Of a DNA stretch of 64,000 nucleotides, positions 1 to 8,647 are shown in pieces. The translations under genes and the position numbers were made by a program. A model generated the notes under the pieces. That model saw only the letters and a list, made by a program, of their open reading frames with translations. It was not told where the DNA came from and searched no databases. Source of the DNA: Methylobacterium terrae (GTDB taxonomy: Bacteria > Pseudomonadota > Alphaproteobacteria > Rhizobiales > Beijerinckiaceae); contig NZ_CP029553.1 in assembly GCF_003173755.1 (NCBI RefSeq), positions 3,112,501 through 3,176,500 of the forward strand. The letters run 5' to 3'. Every line of letters begins with the position of its first letter. Position 1 is the stretch's first letter.

Positions 1-965
1 TCCTCGAACTGGCGGGCGATCCCGGCGATGCGCTCGTCGAACACCGTCACGGCGAGGCCATCGGGCTGGCGCAGCACCTCCGCCGCCTGCTCGGAATAGC
101 CCTTGCTCTCGTTCGAGAAGCGGCGCCCCTCCGCGTTCACCTGGAACCCGCCCTCGGTGACGGTCGCCCAGGTGATCAGGATGCCGTGCGGATGCGCCAC
201 CGAGCCGTGGCCCTGGTGGCCGGAGAGGTGGCGGGTCGCCGCGCCGAGCGCCTCGCCCCAGAGCAGCGCGTCGCCCTGGTTGCCCTCGTGGCCGAAATAG
301 AGCGCGCCGGCCAGTTCCGGCACGTGCTGCGCCACCAGCGCCTTGTTGCCGCCGTAGCCGTTGCAGGCGAGCACCAGCGCCCGGCAGGCGACGCGCTCGC
401 GCGAGCCGTCGGGGCGAACGAGGCCGAGGCCCCGGATCGCATCGCCCTCGGTGTAGATCGTATCGACCGTGGCGTCGCACAGGATCGGGATGCCGGCCGC
501 CTCGACCGCCCGGGCGAGGCGATCGACCAATTCCTCGCCCGACCGGCTCGGCAGGCCGTGCATGCGGTTGGCCGAGTGGCCTGGATAACGGAAATCGGTG
601 ATGACCGAGAAGGGCAGGCCGTGCCGGTGGCTGAGCCATTCGAGGGCCGGACCGACGGAGCCGGCTAACCGCGCGACGAGGGCCGGGTCCGGCTCGTTCT
701 TCGCCTTCGCCATGATGTCGGCGGAAAACAGCTCCGGGCTGTCCTCGAGCCCGGCCTCGCGCTGCCAGCGCGTGCCGGGGGCCGGGACCAGCCCGGCCGA
801 GAGGGCGGTGGAGCCGCGGGGCACGGGATCGCGCTCGATCACCAGCACCTCGGCCCCGGCCTCGTGGGCGGCGAGCGCCGCCACCAGCCCGGCAGCGCCG
901 GCGCCGATCACCGCGACCGGCACGTCGATGTCGAAGGCGATCCCTTCGGCGGATTCGACCCTCAT
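1..965 (-). CDS. FAD-dependent oxidoreductase, fumarate reductase/ketosteroid dehydrogenase type (3' end cut by window)
   Basis: Reading from an ATG at 965 down to the window edge, the frame stays open for about 321 codons. Residues 15-26 hold a Rossmann dinucleotide-binding start with GAGAAG, followed by an acidic residue at the end of strand 2 (VLVIER). Further on are a GHEGNQGDALLWGEALGA-type stretch and FSNES, both typical of the FAD_binding_2 family (flavoprotein of fumarate reductase, urocanate reductase, 3-ketosteroid dehydrogenase). It should therefore oxidise or reduce a C-C bond next to a carbonyl or carboxylate. Its ATG overlaps the stop of the upstream hydrolase by 4 bp, so it is the last visible gene of the hyu operon. 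The C-terminus lies outside the window, so the exact subfamily and substrate cannot be given. Confidence 0.85.
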   Translation of the reverse strand, partial: MRVESAEGIAFDIDVPVAVIGAGAAGLVAALAAHEAGAEVLVIERDPVPRGSTALSAGLVPAPGTRWQREAGLEDSPELFSADIMAKAKNEPDPALVARLAGSVGPALEWLSHRHGLPFSVITDFRYPGHSANRMHGLPSRSGEELVDRLARAVEAAGIPILCDATVDTIYTEGDAIRGLGLVRPDGSRERVACRALVLACNGYGGNKALVAQHVPELAGALYFGHEGNQGDALLWGEALGAATRHLSGHQGHGSVAHPHGILITWATVTEGGFQVNAEGRRFSNESKGYSEQAAEVLRQPDGLAVTVFDERIAGIARQFE

Positions 966-1573
966 GCGGACAGCTCCGCCAGGATTTCCGCCACCTCGGC
1001 GACGCGGCAGACGGGCTTCAGGGCGTCGATCGCGGTCCGGTGGACGGCCGGCGAGAAGGCCGCGCAGGCATCCGACAGCACGGTCACGGAAAAATCCCGG
1101 ACATGGGCGTCCCGCACCGTCGAGGCGACGCCGCCGTTGGTGACAATGCCCGACACGATGAGCCGCTCGATCCCGGCCTTGCGGAGCACCCATTCGAGCC
1201 GGGTCATGTAGAAGGCCGAGTAGGCGACCTTCTCGACCGCGAGGTCGGCGGGCTGGAGCTCGTCGACGAGCGCATGGCCCCAGGCGCCGGGCAGGAAGTC
1301 GCCCTTCGCCAGGAACGGCCGCAGCTCGCGCAGGTGGGGCGAGATCATCGGCTCGCCGCCCTTGCCCGGCACCAGGGTGAAGTGGGTCGAGACGATGAAG
1401 CCGCCCCTGGCCCGGATCAGCTCGGCGAGCGGCCGGACGCGGGCCGGCACCGCGGCGATCTCGGGCGCCGCCTGGCCGGCGCGGCCGTAGGCGCCGTCCG
1501 GGTGCAGGAAGTCGTTCTGGAGATCGCAGATCAGGAGCGCGGTGCGCTCCATCGGGATCGGACCATGGCTCAT
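962..1573 (-). CDS. Isochorismatase-superfamily hydrolase with Gly at the nucleophile position
   Basis: This 203-residue protein has the isochorismatase/cysteine hydrolase fold. The conserved Asp is D17 (LLICDLQNDF), and the catalytic Lys lies in a VEKVAYSAF stretch. The nucleophile motif, normally T-x-x-C-V-x-x-T, reads TNGGVAST, so the usual Cys is Gly148 (codon 1130-1132, GGC, one base from TGC). N-carbamoylsarcosine amidases and nicotinamidases need that Cys. True isochorismatases such as PhzD carry Gly there and use different chemistry. The start at 1573 overlaps the hyuA stop by 4 bp; an internal Met at residue 8 is an alternative. Context beside HyuA/HyuB would suggest N-carbamoyl amide hydrolysis, but the missing Cys argues against it, so the substrate is left open. 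Confidence 0.85.
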   Translation of the reverse strand: MSHGPIPMERTALLICDLQNDFLHPDGAYGRAGQAAPEIAAVPARVRPLAELIRARGGFIVSTHFTLVPGKGGEPMISPHLRELRPFLAKGDFLPGAWGHALVDELQPADLAVEKVAYSAFYMTRLEWVLRKAGIERLIVSGIVTNGGVASTVRDAHVRDFSVTVLSDACAAFSPAVHRTAIDALKPVCRVAEVAEILAELSA

Positions 1574-3636
1574 GCGGGCTCTCCCGTGCGGGTGACCACG
1601 ACGTTGCCGAGCCGGTCGACCCGGGCCGTCAGGTCGGGATCGACCACGGTCGTGGCGTCGGGCTGCTCGAGGATCGCCGGGCCAGGGATCTCGGCGCCGA
1701 CCGGGAGCGACAGGCGGGCGTAGACCGCGGCCTCGTGCCAGGCGCCGGAAAACCAGACCGGCCGGCTGCCGAGGCGGGCGGCGTCCAGCGAGGCATCCGC
1801 CCCCGGCGCGAGCGCGGCGAGGTCGAAGTGGGGCCGCCGTCCGATCGCCGCGGTGCGGAGGTTGACGATCCGGGTGCCCAGCCCCGGCAGCAGGCGGCTG
1901 AACGATGTGCGGTAGGCCCTCTCGAACGCCTCCTGGATGACGGCGACCGTGACGCCGGTGGTGCCGTTCTCGACCGTCACCGGCAGGGCGACCGCGACGG
2001 TGTGGGTCTGGCCGACATAGTGCATGTCGAGCTCGAACACCGTGTCGATCCGCGAGACGGTGAGGCCGGCGGCCTCGACGACCGCGCGGGCGGCCTGCGC
2101 CTCCGCCACCATCCGGCGGTCGAGGGCGGCGGCGTCGAGGTTCGCCAGCGACAGGTTGAGGGTCTGGACCTGGTCGTGGCGAATGTCGGCGATGACGCAG
2201 CCGAGCGCCGAGGTGACGCCCGGATAGCGCGGCACCAGGGCGCCGCGCAGGCCCACATCCTTGATCAGCGCCCCGACATGCAAGGCTCCTCCGCCGCCGA
2301 ACGGTACCGCGGCGAACTTTTGGGGGTCGTGCCCGCGCTCGATCGAGACGAGGCGGATCGCGCCCGCCATCTTGCCGTCGGCGACCCGCACGATCGCTTC
2401 GGCCGCCGCCATCACGTCGAGGCCCAGCGGCGCCGCGACGTGCTCGTGGATCGCGGCTTTCGCCGCCTCGACGTCGAGGCGCTTCAAGGCCCCGCCGATC
2501 GGCCGCTCGGCGTTGATGCGGCCGAGCACCACGTTGGCGTCGGTCAGCGTCGGGCGGGTGTTGCCCTGGCCGTAGCAGACCGGACCCGGCCGCGAGCCCG
2601 CGCTCTCCGGCCCGACCTGGAGCAGCCCGCCGGCATCGACGTGGGCGATCGAGCCGCCGCCGGCCCCGATGGTGCTGATCTCGATCATCGGGGTGCGGAT
2701 GACGAGGCCGAAATCGATGGTGGTCTGGGCGGCGAGCGCCGTCTCGCCCTCGACCACCAGCGACACGTCGAAGGAGGTGCCGCCGAGATCGCCCGTGATC
2801 ACGTTCGGGAAGCCGGCCTCCTTGGCGATGGCGGCGGCCGCGATGACGCCGGCCGCCGGCCCCGACAGGGCGGTGCGGACGGGGAGCCGCCGGGCGGTCG
2901 CGGTCGACATCACGCCGCCGTTCGACTGCACGATGTGGAAGCGGCCCTCGAACCCTTCGGATTCCAGCGCCCGGTCGAGCTTGCCGAGATAGCTGCCGAC
3001 CACCGGCTGCAAGTAGGCGTTGAGCACGGTCGTCGAGGTGCGCTCGAACTCGCGGATCTCCGGCAGGATGCCCGACGAGCGCTCCACGTTGGCGTTCGGC
3101 CACACGGACGAGGCGGCCTCCATGGCGACCCGCTCGTTCTCCGGGTTGGCGTAGGCGTTGACGAAGCAGATCGCCAGGGCCTCGGCGCCGTTGGCGAGAA
3201 GCGCGCGGGCGGCCTCCGCCACCTGCTCGGGATTCACCGCCTCGCGGATCGTGCCGTCGGCGAGGGTGCGCTCGTCGACCTCAAGCCTCAGGTCCCGGTC
3301 GACGACGGGGACGAAGTCGCCCCACAGGCCCCAGGTGTGGCGCCGGTCGCGCCGGCGCATCTCCAGCACGTCGCGGAATCCGCGCGTGGTGATGAGGCCG
3401 ATGCGGGCCCCTTTCCGCTCGAGCAGCGCGTTGGTGCCGACGGTGGTGCCGTGGACGATCGAGGCGAGGCCCGCGACCGGGCCGAACCCTTTGAGGCCGG
3501 CGAGGAAGCCGACCGCCTCGTCGCCGCGGTTCGACGGCACCTTGCCGGTCTGGAAGCGGCCGGCGGCCTCGTCGTAGTAAAAGAGGTCGGTGAAGGTGCC
3601 GCCGACATCGACGCCGACGATGGCGCGGGGGGTCAT
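1570..3636 (-). CDS. hyuA: Hydantoinase/oxoprolinase family subunit A
   Basis: This 688-residue protein has the sugar-kinase-like ATP-binding start GVDVGGTFTD at residues 8-17, then the Hydant_A core (GTTVGTNALLERKGA, SGPAAGVIAAA, GGTSFDVSLV) and a C-terminal domain usual in this family. HyuA works with HyuB as an ATP-dependent cyclic amide hydrolase (N-methylhydantoinase, 5-oxoprolinase) or, in relatives, as an acetone/acetophenone carboxylase. No third small carboxylase subunit is seen next to it, which favours the hydrolase reading. It overlaps both hyuB and the downstream hydrolase by 4 bp, showing tight translational coupling. The substrate is not determined by the sequence. Confidence 0.93.
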   Translation of the reverse strand: MTPRAIVGVDVGGTFTDLFYYDEAAGRFQTGKVPSNRGDEAVGFLAGLKGFGPVAGLASIVHGTTVGTNALLERKGARIGLITTRGFRDVLEMRRRDRRHTWGLWGDFVPVVDRDLRLEVDERTLADGTIREAVNPEQVAEAARALLANGAEALAICFVNAYANPENERVAMEAASSVWPNANVERSSGILPEIREFERTSTTVLNAYLQPVVGSYLGKLDRALESEGFEGRFHIVQSNGGVMSTATARRLPVRTALSGPAAGVIAAAAIAKEAGFPNVITGDLGGTSFDVSLVVEGETALAAQTTIDFGLVIRTPMIEISTIGAGGGSIAHVDAGGLLQVGPESAGSRPGPVCYGQGNTRPTLTDANVVLGRINAERPIGGALKRLDVEAAKAAIHEHVAAPLGLDVMAAAEAIVRVADGKMAGAIRLVSIERGHDPQKFAAVPFGGGGALHVGALIKDVGLRGALVPRYPGVTSALGCVIADIRHDQVQTLNLSLANLDAAALDRRMVAEAQAARAVVEAAGLTVSRIDTVFELDMHYVGQTHTVAVALPVTVENGTTGVTVAVIQEAFERAYRTSFSRLLPGLGTRIVNLRTAAIGRRPHFDLAALAPGADASLDAARLGSRPVWFSGAWHEAAVYARLSLPVGAEIPGPAILEQPDATTVVDPDLTARVDRLGNVVVTRTGEPA

Positions 3637-5318
3637 TGCTCGTCTCCGGTCGTCAGGGCGTAGTCGCGGGCAGCGGCCTCACGGGTCACGTAGCCGAGGC
3701 GCAGGTCGCGCTTCAGCGCCTCGCGGTCGCGCTCGGCCGGGTGGCCGAAGCCGCCGCCGCCGGGGGTCTCGAGCCGCACCCGCTCGCCGGCACGCACGCG
3801 CACGTCGGTCACCTTCGAGACCATCGGCGGGCTCGCCCAGCCCTCCGGAACCTGCCAGCCGAAGCGGTTCAGCGCCGCGGAGTGACCGCCCTTGACGCCG
3901 AACGGCGCCACCTTGCCGCGCTCGCCGAGCAGGAACACGTCGGCGTCGGTCAGGGTCTCGATCTCGTAGACCGCGCCCAGGCCGCCGCGATGGGCGCCCG
4001 CCCCGGCGCTGTCGGGCCGCAGGGCCCACTGGGTGAAGACCACCGGATAGGCGGCCTCGAGGATCTCGACCGGCGGGATCGTCGCGGTCGAGATCGGGTT
4101 GTTGGCGTGGCTGAGCCCGTCGGTCTCGGGGTTGCCCCCGAGGCCCCCGCCGAAGAACGAGAACATCACCCAGCGCGAGCCGTCGGCCCGGTGGCCGGCG
4201 AGCGAGAGCGCGTTGATGGTGCCGAAGGGCGCCGCCGTCGCCCGGTCCGGATCGGCCTCCGCGAGGGCACCCAGCACCACGCCGATCAGCCGCAGGATCG
4301 TCTCGGTGTAGCCGGCCATGGGCTTGGGCGCGCCGGCGCCGAGCAGCGTCGTCTCCGGCACCGTGAAGGTGATCGGCCGCAGGCAGCCGGCATTGGCCGG
4401 CACCTCGGTGAAGACGTGCTTCAGGGCCACGTAGCAGGCGGCGACCGTCGTCGCGTGCGAGATGTTGATCGGCCCCTGCGCCGGCGCCGACGAGCGCGAG
4501 AAGTCGAGGACCATCCGGTCGCCGTCGATCGTCAGGTCGAGGGCGATGGTCAGGGGCTCGTCGGTGATGCCGTCGTTGTCGAGCACGTCCTCGAAGCCGT
4601 AGCGGCCGTCCGGGAGCGCCCGGATCGCGGCGCGCATCAGGGCCTCGGCCCGGTCGGAGAAGGCCGCGAAGGCGGCATCCACAATGCGGTCGCCGTACTC
4701 GTCGAGGAGGGCGGCGAAGCGGCGCTCGCCGAGGTCGAGGGCGTTGAGCTGGCCGTTGAGGTCGCCCCAGTTCGAGGTCGGCACGCGGGTGTTGGCGGCC
4801 AGGATGTCGACGATGTCCTGGTTCAGGCGCCCTGCGGAGAACAGCTTGACGGGCGGGAAGCGCACGCCCTCCTGGAAGCTCTCGGTGGCCTTCGGATTGT
4901 AGCCGCCCGGCACGTTGCCGCCGATATCGAGCCAGTGGCCGACCGAGGCGAGCCAGCAGAACAGGGTGCCGTCCCGGAAGACCGGGCGGACGAGCCGGAA
5001 GTCGTTGAGGTGGGTGCCGCCGCTGTAGGGATCGTTGAACAGGAAGGTGTCGCCCGGCTCCAGGCCGCCCTCGCGCTCGACCTTGGCGATGACCGCCTTC
5101 ACCGCGAAGGCCATGGCGCCGACGAAGATCGGCAGGCCCTTGGTGCCCTGGACCAGGGTGTCGCCGGTGGTCGCGTGATAGAGGCCGTGGCAGGCGTCGC
5201 GGGCTTCCGCGATGATCGGGTTGAAGGCCGAGCGGTAGAGCGTCGCGTCCATCTCGTCGGCGATCTGCTCCAGGCGGCCCTTCAGCACCGCCAGGGTGAC
5301 GGGATCGATGGACGTCAT
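3633..5318 (-). CDS. hyuB: Hydantoinase/oxoprolinase family subunit B
   Basis: This 561-residue protein covers the whole HydB family. The N-terminal TSIDPVTLAVLKGRLEQIADEM, the FNDPYSGGTHLNDF motif and the C-terminal ETPGGGGFGHP glycine-rich stretch are hallmarks. It is the partner of HyuA in ATP-dependent ring opening of hydantoins or oxoproline, or in related ketone carboxylation. Its start codon overlaps the stop of the lyase gene upstream by 4 bp, and its stop overlaps the hyuA start by 4 bp, so the three are probably made from one message in fixed ratio. Confidence 0.93.
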   Translation of the reverse strand: MTSIDPVTLAVLKGRLEQIADEMDATLYRSAFNPIIAEARDACHGLYHATTGDTLVQGTKGLPIFVGAMAFAVKAVIAKVEREGGLEPGDTFLFNDPYSGGTHLNDFRLVRPVFRDGTLFCWLASVGHWLDIGGNVPGGYNPKATESFQEGVRFPPVKLFSAGRLNQDIVDILAANTRVPTSNWGDLNGQLNALDLGERRFAALLDEYGDRIVDAAFAAFSDRAEALMRAAIRALPDGRYGFEDVLDNDGITDEPLTIALDLTIDGDRMVLDFSRSSAPAQGPINISHATTVAACYVALKHVFTEVPANAGCLRPITFTVPETTLLGAGAPKPMAGYTETILRLIGVVLGALAEADPDRATAAPFGTINALSLAGHRADGSRWVMFSFFGGGLGGNPETDGLSHANNPISTATIPPVEILEAAYPVVFTQWALRPDSAGAGAHRGGLGAVYEIETLTDADVFLLGERGKVAPFGVKGGHSAALNRFGWQVPEGWASPPMVSKVTDVRVRAGERVRLETPGGGGFGHPAERDREALKRDLRLGYVTREAAARDYALTTGDEQ

Positions 5319-6181
5319 TGAGCGGATCCCTCGTAGGCGCGGCCGCGGGCCAGCATCTCGGGCGTGCCGATGAGCGCGTTGAGTTCGCCGAAATCGAACA
5401 TCCGGTCGGCGAACGGCGTGTTGGTGCCGGCCTTGGCGAGCGAGGCGTAATAATCCTTCGCGGTGCGGGCGAGCGCCCGGACGATGCCGCCGGGGAAGAT
5501 CACCAGGCGGAAGCCCAGAGCCCCGAGATCGGCGGCGGACGCCAGCGGCGTGTCGCCGCCCTCGACCATGTTGGCGAGCAGCGGGCGGGTCGAGCCCAGC
5601 GCCTTCGTGACCTCGGCGAGCTGGTCGGCGGAGCGCGGCGCCTCGACGAACAGCACGTCGGCGCCGGCTTCCGCATAGGCCCGCGCCCGCTCGATGGCGC
5701 GCTCGAAGCCCTCGACCGCGACCGCGTCGGTGCGGGCGACGATCAGGGTCTCGGCGCTCGCGCGGGCGTCGAGCGCCGCCTTGATCTTGCCGACCATCTC
5801 GGCCCTGCCGATCAGCGTCTTGTCCTGGAGGTGGCCGCAGCGCTTCGGATAGCTCTGGTCCTCGAGCTGGATCGCGCTGGCGCCGGCCCGCTCGAACAGC
5901 CGCACCGTGCGCTCGACGTTGAGCGCGTTGCCGTAGCCGTTATCGGCATCGACCACGAGGGGCGTCGCCACCCGGTCGCGCACCAGCGTGATGGTCTCGG
6001 CGACCTCGCTCATCGAGACGAGGCCGATATCGGGCCGGCCGAGGCGCGTGTAGGCGATGGCCGCGCCCGAGAGATACAGGGCCTCGAAGCCCGCATCCGT
6101 GGCGAGGGAGGCCGTGAGGGCGTCGTAGACGCCCGGAGCGACGAGGACGCGGTCCTCGGCGAGGCGGGACTTCAGGGACAT
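5315..6181 (-). CDS. Isocitrate lyase/PEP mutase family lyase
   Basis: Starting at the ATG at 6181 gives 288 residues, the usual length; an upstream in-frame start at 6247 would add 22 residues that look non-coding. Metal-binding acidic residues D78 and D80 (VDADNGYG), E107/D108 (QLEDQ) and the signature KRCGH at 113-117 are present. This includes the Cys used by isocitrate and methylisocitrate lyases. The enzyme should cleave a C-C bond of a 2-hydroxy di- or tricarboxylate (methylisocitrate, 2,3-dimethylmalate) or decarboxylate oxaloacetate. It is the first gene of the hyu block and sits 367 bp from an MmgE/PrpD gene on the same strand. Dehydratase plus lyase is the logic of the 2-methylcitrate and nicotinate side pathways. 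Confidence 0.88.
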   Translation of the reverse strand: MSLKSRLAEDRVLVAPGVYDALTASLATDAGFEALYLSGAAIAYTRLGRPDIGLVSMSEVAETITLVRDRVATPLVVDADNGYGNALNVERTVRLFERAGASAIQLEDQSYPKRCGHLQDKTLIGRAEMVGKIKAALDARASAETLIVARTDAVAVEGFERAIERARAYAEAGADVLFVEAPRSADQLAEVTKALGSTRPLLANMVEGGDTPLASAADLGALGFRLVIFPGGIVRALARTAKDYYASLAKAGTNTPFADRMFDFGELNALIGTPEMLARGRAYEGSAQ

Positions 6182-6277
6182 GACGCGGGGTGTTCCTCGT
6201 TCGGTTTCATCGCGTTCGTTGGGTGCGCATCCCTCCCCACCGCTCATGGAGCTGCCCAGGAGAGGACAAGCGCAGGT

Positions 6278-6429
6278 CCCCCTCTCCCGTGTGGGAGAGG
6301 GGACAGGGGTGAGGGTGGCACGCTTCCGCAGTAAAACTCAGATCGTCGTGCTGGCGGCGGAACGTTCGGTGCCTCTATCGGCACCGTCTCCACCCTCACC
6401 CCTACCCCTCTCCCACACGGGAGAGGGGA
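6278..6429. repeat. Inverted pair of self-palindromic GC-rich repeats
   Basis: About 40 bp at 6278-6318 reappears in inverted orientation at 6390-6429. Each arm begins with its own hairpin, CCCCTCTCCC-GTGT-GGGAGAGGGG in one and the same with ACAC in the other, followed by a GGTGAGGGTGG tail. The arms are separated by about 70 bp. Such units resemble dispersed REP-like elements in high-GC proteobacteria. They lie in the leader between the mmgE/prpD gene and the lyase gene. Confidence 0.8.
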
Positions 6430-6462
6430 TCCCGCGCCTCATCTTGTGTGCAATGCGCCCAT

Positions 6463-6491
6463 TTTTAATTCTCTGATATATGATTATGCAA
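6463..6491 (-). promoter_or_regulatory. Possible promoter for the lyase-hyuBA block
   Basis: This is the only AT-rich stretch in the 367-bp gap. On the minus strand it reads TTGCAT, a 17-bp spacer, then TTAAAA, a fair sigma70-like match. Transcription from here would give a leader of about 275 nt containing the inverted repeat pair. It could alternatively be read-through from the liv genes only. Confidence 0.3.
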
Positions 6492-6548
6492 GATTTTCAC
6501 ATTTTAATCAGGAGAATACCAAGGAGCCGCGCAGGCTGTGTCTTGATT

Positions 6549-7943
6549 TCACGCCACCAACGCCAGCAACGCCCCGACCCCCTCGGCCTTGTCGATCCCC
6601 GCCACCGCGGCGATGACCGCCTCGCTCCGCTCCGCCCCCCAGACCGGCCCGGCGAGCGCCCGGAACTTCTCGCGGACATCGTCGGCCGAGTACGGGTCCT
6701 CGGTGTCGCCGCGGTTGGTCGTCGCCTTCGCCGAGAGCCTGCGGCCGTCGGCCAGCGTCAGCGTGACCTTGGCGGGACGCAAGGACGGCAGCTGCGCCGT
6801 CATGCCGGGATCCTCCTGCACCATCACCCGGCGGGCCAGCGACAGGATGCGGCGGTCGGCCCGCGCCTCGTCCCGGAAGGCGTCGGTGTCGGCCTCGCCC
6901 CGCACCAGGGCGGCCGCGAGGGCAAAGGGCAGCGAGAACTTCGCCGCCAGCATCGTCGCGGGCGCCGGGTGGTCGAGCTGCGCCGCCCAGACGTAGGTGG
7001 CGACCTCGACCGAGCGCACGGCATCCGGGTCGATCGGGCCGGCCTCGGTTCGGATCTGCGCCAGGGCGTCGAGGGCGCCGTGGGTGTAGCGGCAGGCGGC
7101 GTGGCGCTTGAAGTAGTTGCGGGCGATCTCCCAGCGAAACCCCAGCTCCTCGACCATCGCCTCGGGCGAGAAATCCTCGGCGAGGATGCCGCCGTAGACC
7201 GTGCCGATCCCGTCGCGCTCCGGCAGGAAGCCGCTCCCGGCGAGATCCCAGGCGGTGAGCCCGAGCTGGTTGGAGAAGCCCGCATAGGTGTTGCGGACGG
7301 TCGCCCCCTCCAGCATCGTGCGCCGGCTGGTGCTCAGGCCCAGGGACGAGGCGAGGCCGATCGTCCGGCCGATCATCGCGGCGTCGGCGCCATGCAGCTT
7401 CGCCACCGCGAGCGCGGCGCCGACCGTGCCCCAGGTGCCGTGCGGGTGCATCGTCACCCGCAACTTCGAGGCGATGCCGATCCGCGCGCCGATCTCGTAG
7501 CCGAGGACCAGCGCCGCGATCAGGTCGGCGCCGGAAGCGTTCGTTTCCTGCGCGGCGGCGAGAACCGCGGGGACGACGTGGATCGCGGGATGGCCGCGGG
7601 CGTACTGGTTGCCCTCGTCGAGCTCGAGCGTCGTGCCCGCAGTCCCGTTGACCAGCGCCGCGTCGCGCGGATCGAGGGACAGGCCGCTGCCGATCGCCGG
7701 CGCCGGACCGTCGCGGCGGGCGGCCAGCCGCTCGGCGAGCGCCCGGCATTCCGGCTCGCGCATCCCGGCGGCGATGACGCCGAGAGAGTCGAGGAGGACG
7801 AGGCGGGCGCGCTCGTGCGCCGGTTCCGGGATGTCGGCGGGGGCGAGATCGGCCGCGAACCCCGTCCAGCGGTCGAGCCAGGCCGGGACGGGCTCGGCGA
7901 GCAAGGTGGTGGCCGGGACGATGCCGGGGGTGACGATGCCCAT
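6549..7943 (-). CDS. MmgE/PrpD family protein
   Basis: This 464-residue protein matches the MmgE/PrpD fold throughout: an N-terminal helical part with ARLVLLDSLGVIAAG, then GTAGTTLELDEGNQYARGHPAIHVVPA with the family acidic residues. The middle contains MHPHGTWGTVGAALAVAKL, with KRHAACRYTHGALDAL in the second half. Family members include 2-methylcitrate dehydratase, cis-aconitate decarboxylase and iminodisuccinate epimerase, so dehydration, decarboxylation or epimerisation of a small polycarboxylate is expected. It begins 2 bp after the livF stop, so it belongs to the transporter operon, and the transported compound is likely its substrate or a precursor. Confidence 0.9.
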   Translation of the reverse strand: MGIVTPGIVPATTLLAEPVPAWLDRWTGFAADLAPADIPEPAHERARLVLLDSLGVIAAGMREPECRALAERLAARRDGPAPAIGSGLSLDPRDAALVNGTAGTTLELDEGNQYARGHPAIHVVPAVLAAAQETNASGADLIAALVLGYEIGARIGIASKLRVTMHPHGTWGTVGAALAVAKLHGADAAMIGRTIGLASSLGLSTSRRTMLEGATVRNTYAGFSNQLGLTAWDLAGSGFLPERDGIGTVYGGILAEDFSPEAMVEELGFRWEIARNYFKRHAACRYTHGALDALAQIRTEAGPIDPDAVRSVEVATYVWAAQLDHPAPATMLAAKFSLPFALAAALVRGEADTDAFRDEARADRRILSLARRVMVQEDPGMTAQLPSLRPAKVTLTLADGRRLSAKATTNRGDTEDPYSADDVREKFRALAGPVWGAERSEAVIAAVAGIDKAEGVGALLALVA

Positions 7944-7945
7944 CG

Positions 7946-8647
7946 CTAAAGCCCCAGATAGGCCCGGCGCAGGGCCGGGTCGGCGGCGAGGGTCGCGGCG
8001 TCGCCCGACAGCGCGACGGTGCCGTTCTCCAGGATGTAGGCGCGGGTCGCGAGATCGAGCGACTGCACCACGTTCTGCTCCACCAGCATGATCGGCAGTC
8101 CTTGCCTGTTGAGGGTACGGACGAGCGTGAACATCTCTTCGACGAGGAGCGGCGAGAGCCCGAGCGAGGGCTCGTCGAGGATGAGGAGGCGCGGCTCGGC
8201 CATCAGGCCGCGGCCGATGGCGAGCATCTGCTGCTCTCCCCCCGAGAGGGTGCCGGCGGCCTGGGTCGCGCGCTCGCGCAGGCGCGGGAAGGTCGAGAAG
8301 ACCCGCTCGATGTTCTCCCCCCGCCGCGCCCGGCCGCGGCGGTAGCTGCCGAGCACCAGGTTCTCGCGCACGCTCAGGTTCGGGAAGATCTTGCGGCCTT
8401 CCGGCACGTGGATCAGGCCGGCCTCGACGATCGCGGACGCCGAGGCCTTGCCGATCGGCCGGCCGTCGAAGCGGATCTCGCCGGCGCGCGCCGGGACGAC
8501 CCCGGACAGCACCTTGTTGAGCGTCGTCTTGCCGACGCCGTTGGCGCCGAGCACCGCGACGATCTCGCCCGCGCGGACATTCAGGTCGAGGCCGCGCAGG
8601 ACCTCGGTGGCGCCGTAGCCGGCGCGAAGGCCCGCGACCTCAAGCAT
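7946..8647 (-). CDS. livF: Branched-chain amino acid-type ABC transporter ATPase
   Basis: This 233-residue ATPase has Walker A GANGVGKTT, the signature LSGGEQQMLAIGRGL, Walker B LLILDEPSLGL and the LivF-type end. It hydrolyses ATP on the cytoplasmic face to drive the LivHM channel. It overlaps livG by 8 bp. The importer is of the HAAT class, whose members also take up amides, urea and aromatic or dicarboxylic acids. The attached catabolic genes argue against plain leucine uptake. Confidence 0.95.
   Translation of the reverse strand: MLEVAGLRAGYGATEVLRGLDLNVRAGEIVAVLGANGVGKTTLNKVLSGVVPARAGEIRFDGRPIGKASASAIVEAGLIHVPEGRKIFPNLSVRENLVLGSYRRGRARRGENIERVFSTFPRLRERATQAAGTLSGGEQQMLAIGRGLMAEPRLLILDEPSLGLSPLLVEEMFTLVRTLNRQGLPIMLVEQNVVQSLDLATRAYILENGTVALSGDAATLAADPALRRAYLGL

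Noticed and set aside
962-5318. Creatinine/N-methylhydantoin pathway (HyuAB plus N-carbamoylsarcosine amidase plus sarcosine oxidase)
   Set aside because: HyuAB fit, but the hydrolase lacks the catalytic Cys and the flavoprotein is of the fumarate reductase type, not a sarcosine oxidase, so the assignment is not supported.
3636-5321. Long open frame on the plus strand opposite hyuB
   Set aside because: It mirrors hyuB almost exactly and its translation is rich in Arg, Gly, Asp and His without any family motif, as expected for the antisense of high-GC coding DNA. The same holds for similar long frames opposite the DsbD/LysR genes (53651-57061) and the radical SAM/UdgX genes (60826-63510).
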